A stretch of 10,447 nt of DNA from Bacteroidales bacterium (GTDB lineage: Bacteria; Bacteroidota; Bacteroidia; Bacteroidales; UBA7960): contig PWNO01000172.1 in the NCBI GenBank assembly GCA_003557765.1, positions 1 to 10,447 on the forward strand, in the 5' to 3' direction. Within the stretch, counting starts at the first letter, position 1; each line of letters starts with the position of its first letter. The notes under the pieces were generated by a model. That model saw only the letters and a list, made by a program, of their open reading frames with translations. It made no database searches and was not told the origin of the DNA. Position numbers and translations under genes: made by a program. Shown here one piece after another: positions 7,023 to 10,447 of the stretch.

Positions 7023-8408
7023 TTACTCGTTAGCATCCGTTTCATAGTAGAAGCCAAGGATGTCCAGGCCGTCATTCACTTCTTCATTTCTCATGAAGAC
7101 ATCCCAAAGCAGGCCGCTTCTGTAGTTTTCTATCATCACCACGATGGGTCCCTGGTCGATGGCAATATAGCTGTCGGCAAACCAGTTCTCATCAAAATTG
7201 AACGCATCGTAGAAGCCATAAGGACCCCAGAGGTCGTCGTATAAGTAGTAGTAAAAAGTGTTCAGTGCTTTCAGGCTTTCTTCAGGGGTATAGGGCATGG
7301 AGCTCAGTGCTGCGGATGGAGTAATGGTGCCGTTATCCTCACCCCAATATCCGTGCGGGGCATGTGCCTGGTAACCTACGATGGGGTCGTCGCTTGCCGT
7401 AAGCCCCCAGAGCGAATCACTGTAGTGACAGTGATTGCCGGGATTAACCCTGCAGTAATGATGGTTGATCAGGCTGTGATTGCGGTTTTGCTTCCAGTAG
7501 TCGGCATATTCGTCGTGCAGTCCGCGTGGATCAAGTCCAAGGAAGGAATAATGCGCAAAGAAAAGCGGGCCACCAAAAGGAGGTCCCATGGGCAGGACAT
7601 GATAATAGTATTGGTTTCCGTTTTTAATCGCCCCGTTGCGTGCCCATCCCTGGTGATAAACTTCTGGTTCGATGGGGTATGTTGGAGAGGCTGCGGCCAG
7701 CACATAGATGATCATTGCCTCGTTCCAGCCAGTGATATGCATATTCATCTCAAAACCATAATTGGGGGACCAATGCCAGTATAACACATTTTCACCCTGG
7801 GTATACCACTGCCAGTCGACCCCATGCCAGAGGTCATCAACCAGCTCGCGGAGTGCTGTTTCTTCCGGGGTATCGCGGTCAAAATACTCGCGCGCGGAGA
7901 TAAGTCCCTGTACCAGGAAGGCTGTTTCCACCAGGTCTCCCCCATCGTCTTTCTGGCTAAAAGGCAGGGCGGCGCCGGTGGTGCCATCCATCCAATGTGC
8001 CCATGCACCATGAAAACGATCGGCTCCTTCCAAAAAGTGACCAATCTGCATCACCCTTTCCCGCACTTCTTCCCGGCCAAGAAAACCTCGCTCCACACCG
8101 GCAATCATCGCCATGATGCCAAAACCGGTACCTCCGCTGGTAACCAGGTTACCAGAAGTGTTGCGCTCACGTGCCATGCCCGAATTGGGCTCTGCAAAGT
8201 CCCAAAAGTATTTTAACGTATACTCCTGCACAAGATCCAGCAAGTCATCAACAGGCAATTCTTGTTCAACCACGCGCACAATTTCAGGGCAGCCATCATT
8301 GAGTCCCGGGAGCCCATGGTCATTGGAAGGATCATCATCCTTGGAACACGAAAAAATAAAAGCGATTAACGCAGCACAAAGCAGATAAAGAGCGGTTTTG
8401 CGGTCCAT
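7023..8408 (-). CDS. GH144-type endo-beta-1,2-glucanase-like surface lipoprotein (copy A)
   Basis: Glucoamylase-like (PF10091) GH144-type protein, 461 residues. ATG at 8408 starts a lipoprotein signal with FIFSC and Cys21. The following SKDDDPSND resembles the acidic lipoprotein export signal that sends Bacteroidota lipoproteins to the cell surface. The motif DDGGDLVE gives D154, D158 and E161, and E230 lies in GWNEAMIIY. The E161-E230 spacing (69) equals that of E142 and E211 in the C. pinensis endo-beta-1,2-glucanase as I remember it. The C-terminal block IDQGPIVVMIENYRSGLLW is at about 417-435. It is strongly similar along its whole length to the lipoprotein at 1931-3244, so the two arose by duplication. 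It is the first gene after the regulator, with a candidate promoter at 8481-8512, and is probably co-transcribed with the EEP protein 20 bases downstream. A surface endo-acting role is inferred from the export signal and context; older annotation would say 'glucoamylase', which is likely wrong for the substrate. Confidence 0.9.
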   Translation of the reverse strand: MDRKTALYLLCAALIAFIFSCSKDDDPSNDHGLPGLNDGCPEIVRVVEQELPVDDLLDLVQEYTLKYFWDFAEPNSGMARERNTSGNLVTSGGTGFGIMAMIAGVERGFLGREEVRERVMQIGHFLEGADRFHGAWAHWMDGTTGAALPFSQKDDGGDLVETAFLVQGLISAREYFDRDTPEETALRELVDDLWHGVDWQWYTQGENVLYWHWSPNYGFEMNMHITGWNEAMIIYVLAAASPTYPIEPEVYHQGWARNGAIKNGNQYYYHVLPMGPPFGGPLFFAHYSFLGLDPRGLHDEYADYWKQNRNHSLINHHYCRVNPGNHCHYSDSLWGLTASDDPIVGYQAHAPHGYWGEDNGTITPSAALSSMPYTPEESLKALNTFYYYLYDDLWGPYGFYDAFNFDENWFADSYIAIDQGPIVVMIENYRSGLLWDVFMRNEEVNDGLDILGFYYETDANE

Positions 8409-8480
8409 ATTACATAATGATTGACAATGTGACCATCTAGACTTAGGGTTTCAGACAAAAACATATGCTGAATTCTTTAG

Positions 8481-8512
8481 TAAATCTACGACACGATTTC
8501 ATGGAACACAAA
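8481..8512 (-). promoter_or_regulatory. Candidate Bacteroidota-type promoter for the glucanase operon
   Basis: On the minus strand TTTG (8512-8509) is followed after 20 bases by TAGATTTA (8488-8481). The Bacteroidota housekeeping consensus is TTTG at -33 and TAnnTTTG at -7 with roughly 19-21 bases between, so only the last base of the -7 box differs. Transcription would start near 8474, giving a leader of about 65 bases before the ATG at 8408. It sits in the only sizeable gap upstream of the first enzyme gene. No Shine-Dalgarno sequence is seen before that ATG, which is common in this phylum. Confidence 0.5.
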
Positions 8513-8590
8513 TCCTGGAGGGTATATCGTTTTCACACACTTTGTCAAATAAAAAAAGGAGCCTTAACAATACCTCAACAACAAAATGTG

Positions 8591-8611
8591 AACCCCTGTT
8601 AAACAGCGGTT
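8591..8611. repeat. 21-base interrupted inverted repeat, possible operator
   Basis: AACC-CTGTT pairs with AACAG-GGTT around a one-base centre, with a single central mismatch in each half, so 9 of 10 base pairs of the dyad match. It lies about 80 bases upstream of the candidate -33 box and about 50 bases past the regulator stop. It is not followed by a T-run on the minus strand, so it does not look like an intrinsic terminator. A binding site for the adjacent HTH regulator is possible. Chance is not excluded. Confidence 0.35.
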
Positions 8612-8659
8612 TAAAATGTTAGAAATGTACAAAACAAAAATGGGTAAAGCGGGGTGAGC

Positions 8660-10447
8660 TCACTTACGATTATCCGATAGCTTATACTCCTCCTGTATCA
8701 AAAAATCATACAAGTGTTGATCCTTATTTAGCTTTAGTTTTTTGCGCAAGCGGTGACGGCTGATTTCAACGCCCCTGGTGGAGATATTCAGCAGTTTTGC
8801 AATCTCTTTGGTGGTAAGGTTCAGGCGCAGGTAGGCACATAATCGCAGGTCATTGGGTGTCAGATCCGGGTAGCTTTCTTTCAATTCCTTAAAGAAGCCT
8901 TGTTGGGATAATTTGAGATTCTGTGCCGCATTTTCCCATTCGGCATTTTGATAACCAAGGCTTTCATTGATAATGTTTTCCATGCGCTGAATTTGCTTCA
9001 CCGGATAACGCGCATATTGTTCTTTAATCGCCTTGATGTGCTTTTGCAGATTGTTCAGGATATTGTCTTTCTGAATCAGGTGGCGCAGGGTAAACATCAG
9101 CTCCTGGCTTTTAAAATCCAGCTCTTTTTCCAGGTTGTTTTGGCTAAGCTCCAGTAAGACCATATCCTTATGCCTTTTCAATTCAAAACGGAAAAATAAA
9201 TAGATTCCCCAGACGATCATAAACAAAATAAAGAGATAGATGGCCATGGCAGTATGGGAGTAGAACCAGGGTGTTTGGATCACAAACTGCTGGCTGACCA
9301 CATGGTCTTCATCTGCACGGATCTCCAGGGTGTAGTTGCCATGCTTCAGCTCCATGAACGCGAAATGGTCGTTGGTGGTCGTTTGCCAGGTTGCACTAAT
9401 TTCTTTGATCCTGTAGGCATAGTCTTGAGTGGATCCGGCAAACCGGGAGGGATCACGAAAAAACACCTCCAGGTTGTTGGCATGCCAGGGAACGGTGAGC
9501 ACTTCCGTGGGTTCAACAAAGCTCATGGTATCTTTCCGGCCATAAAACCGCAGCTGGTCAATGGCCAGTCTGTGCTTGTCGTCCCGCAGGCCGTGAAGCC
9601 ACATATCATACACATCAAAGCTATAGGGATTGGGAATGATGACCGTATGTTCATCAGGAAAGGCAAGCTGCATGTTTCGGTGGGGCAACTTGATCGATTC
9701 GTGTACGATCTCGTATTGCCGGTTTGCGGAAAAATCAAGTCCTACCTCAAAAAGTGCCAGGGAGTTCTCCTTCACAAACCAATATTTGTTGTCCTGGTGT
9801 GGAATGATCTGGGTCGCCTTCCGGTATTTTCCAATGTGGTCTTGAAGCGCATGGAAAGGCACAATTTCATTGCGCACGAAGTCAAAGGTATAAATATGCT
9901 CCCCGGTGGCAAAAATAATGCGGTTATTGATCTTAAACACCCTGATGTTAAAGGTCTTGCCATCAATGTCGGGATAATGCACCACCTCCAACGCAGTTTG
10001 CATCTGATCACACAGTTCAAGCCTGTAAACACCCCGTTGATGATGAGATGCCCAAACATAGCCAAGGTAATCGGTTTCGAGGTACCTGGTTGGCTGCGCA
10101 TAATCCGCGATGAGGTTGCGGAAACGCAATTGGCCGGCCTCATCATTTTCCAGCACGATAATACCGGTATACATGCCACCCAGGGTATAATCCCCGTAAG
10201 GAATGTAGCTCCAGCCTCCAGACACATCAGACAGTTGAATCAGGCGATCATCCCTGACAAGAAAGGTCCCATCGTTATGTCCACAGATGATGTCGTCTCC
10301 AATATGCATCAGCGTCCACACCTGCCCATGGCTTTTAGGGATAAATTCAAGGTCCTGAAAATGGTATCTGTTACCCTTGATTTTGATGCTGGTGCGAAAC
10401 AGGCCATGATTGGTGCCGATATAAAGCCATTCGTCGTGTTCCAATAA
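8660..10447 (-). CDS. SusR-like membrane sensor/transcription regulator, propeller + Y_Y_Y + LuxR HTH (5' end cut by window)
   Basis: C-terminal 595 residues of a Bacteroidota one-piece regulator that senses a glycan fragment in the periplasm and regulates nearby genes from the inner membrane. Numbering here starts at the TTG at 10444, which is not a real start: the frame is open to the edge. Residues about 1-300 are beta-propeller repeats (YIGTNHGLFR is a typical reg_prop motif), 317-391 a Y_Y_Y sandwich, 396-418 one transmembrane helix, and about 422-480 a coiled coil suited to dimerisation. Residues 527-575 form a LuxR/GerE-type helix-turn-helix (LTTKEIAKLLNISTRGVEISRHRLRKKL). No histidine kinase or receiver domain is present, so this is not a hybrid two-component system. 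Several hundred N-terminal residues are missing. It lies 251 bases upstream of the GH144 gene on the same strand and is the obvious candidate regulator; the inducer would then be a beta-1,2-gluco-oligosaccharide, by inference only. Confidence 0.92.
   Translation of the reverse strand, partial: LLEHDEWLYIGTNHGLFRTSIKIKGNRYHFQDLEFIPKSHGQVWTLMHIGDDIICGHNDGTFLVRDDRLIQLSDVSGGWSYIPYGDYTLGGMYTGIIVLENDEAGQLRFRNLIADYAQPTRYLETDYLGYVWASHHQRGVYRLELCDQMQTALEVVHYPDIDGKTFNIRVFKINNRIIFATGEHIYTFDFVRNEIVPFHALQDHIGKYRKATQIIPHQDNKYWFVKENSLALFEVGLDFSANRQYEIVHESIKLPHRNMQLAFPDEHTVIIPNPYSFDVYDMWLHGLRDDKHRLAIDQLRFYGRKDTMSFVEPTEVLTVPWHANNLEVFFRDPSRFAGSTQDYAYRIKEISATWQTTTNDHFAFMELKHGNYTLEIRADEDHVVSQQFVIQTPWFYSHTAMAIYLFILFMIVWGIYLFFRFELKRHKDMVLLELSQNNLEKELDFKSQELMFTLRHLIQKDNILNNLQKHIKAIKEQYARYPVKQIQRMENIINESLGYQNAEWENAAQNLKLSQQGFFKELKESYPDLTPNDLRLCAYLRLNLTTKEIAKLLNISTRGVEISRHRLRKKLKLNKDQHLYDFLIQEEYKLSDNRK

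Noticed and set aside
1931..8408. Annotation of the two PF10091 proteins as starch-acting glucoamylases
   Set aside because: The acidic motif spacing and the GH3 neighbour fit GH144 beta-1,2-glucan enzymes; no starch-binding or GH15/GH97 features are visible.
8545..8570. Intrinsic terminator for the regulator gene (AAGGCTCCTT followed by a T-run on the minus strand)
   Set aside because: The stem would be AAGG/CCTT with a two-base loop, which is not a workable hairpin; only the T-run is suggestive.
10442..10444. TTG as start codon of the regulator
   Set aside because: The frame stays open to the window edge, and the first residues already form a propeller repeat, so the true start lies upstream outside the window.
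9254..10447. Long + strand open frame opposite the regulator
   Set aside because: It mirrors a strongly supported gene on the minus strand, has no recognisable domain, and its composition looks like an antisense shadow.
1..10447. tRNA, rRNA, CRISPR array, insertion sequence or phage genes
   Set aside because: No cloverleaf-like, repeat-spacer, transposase or phage-like sequence was seen on either strand.

Overview
This is a chromosomal segment of a Bacteroidota bacterium carrying part of a glycan-utilisation locus. The assignment rests on SPII lipoproteins with Bacteroidota-type signals, a C-terminal type IX secretion (T9SS) sorting domain, a one-piece membrane regulator of the SusR-like kind, weak or absent Shine-Dalgarno sites, and a recognisable TTTG / TAnnTTTG-like promoter. 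The presence of T9SS suggests a free-living lineage (for example Marinilabiliales, Cytophagales or Chitinophagales relatives) rather than a typical gut Bacteroides, but the genus cannot be read from this window.

All five genes lie on the minus strand, so the reading order is right to left. (1) 8660-10447: the C-terminal two thirds or so of a membrane-bound sensor/transcription factor (propeller, Y_Y_Y, TM, coiled coil, LuxR-type HTH). It is cut by the right edge. (2) 7023-8408: a GH144-type lipoprotein with an acidic tail after the lipid cysteine that looks like a surface-export signal. (3) 3415-7002: a 1195-residue T9SS-exported protein with an endonuclease/exonuclease/phosphatase (EEP) domain, alternating ASH and choice-of-anchor J modules, a CBM-like domain and a sorting domain. 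(4) 1931-3244: a second GH144-type lipoprotein, without the surface signal. (5) 1-1860: a GH3 beta-glucosidase lipoprotein, cut by the left edge.

The GH144 + GH144 + GH3 combination points to beta-1,2-glucan (sophoran, or cyclic/osmoregulated periplasmic glucans) as substrate. Known GH144 enzymes are endo-beta-1,2-glucanases or sophorose-releasing exo-enzymes, and a GH3 from Bacteroides is known to hydrolyse beta-1,2-glucooligosaccharides. A reasonable model is surface cleavage by gene 2, trimming by gene 4 and final hydrolysis to glucose by gene 5, with expression controlled by gene 1. No SusC/SusD pair is present in the window.

The unusual part is gene 3. Its EEP domain has all the metal/catalytic motifs and appears to be inserted inside an ASH (choice-of-anchor D) beta-sandwich, since the two halves of that sandwich can be matched to the two intact ASH copies later in the protein. 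Its place between the two glucanase genes suggests a phosphodiesterase or phosphatase acting on a phosphate-decorated glucan, such as phosphoglycerol-substituted periplasmic glucans. That activity is a hypothesis and is not shown by the sequence.
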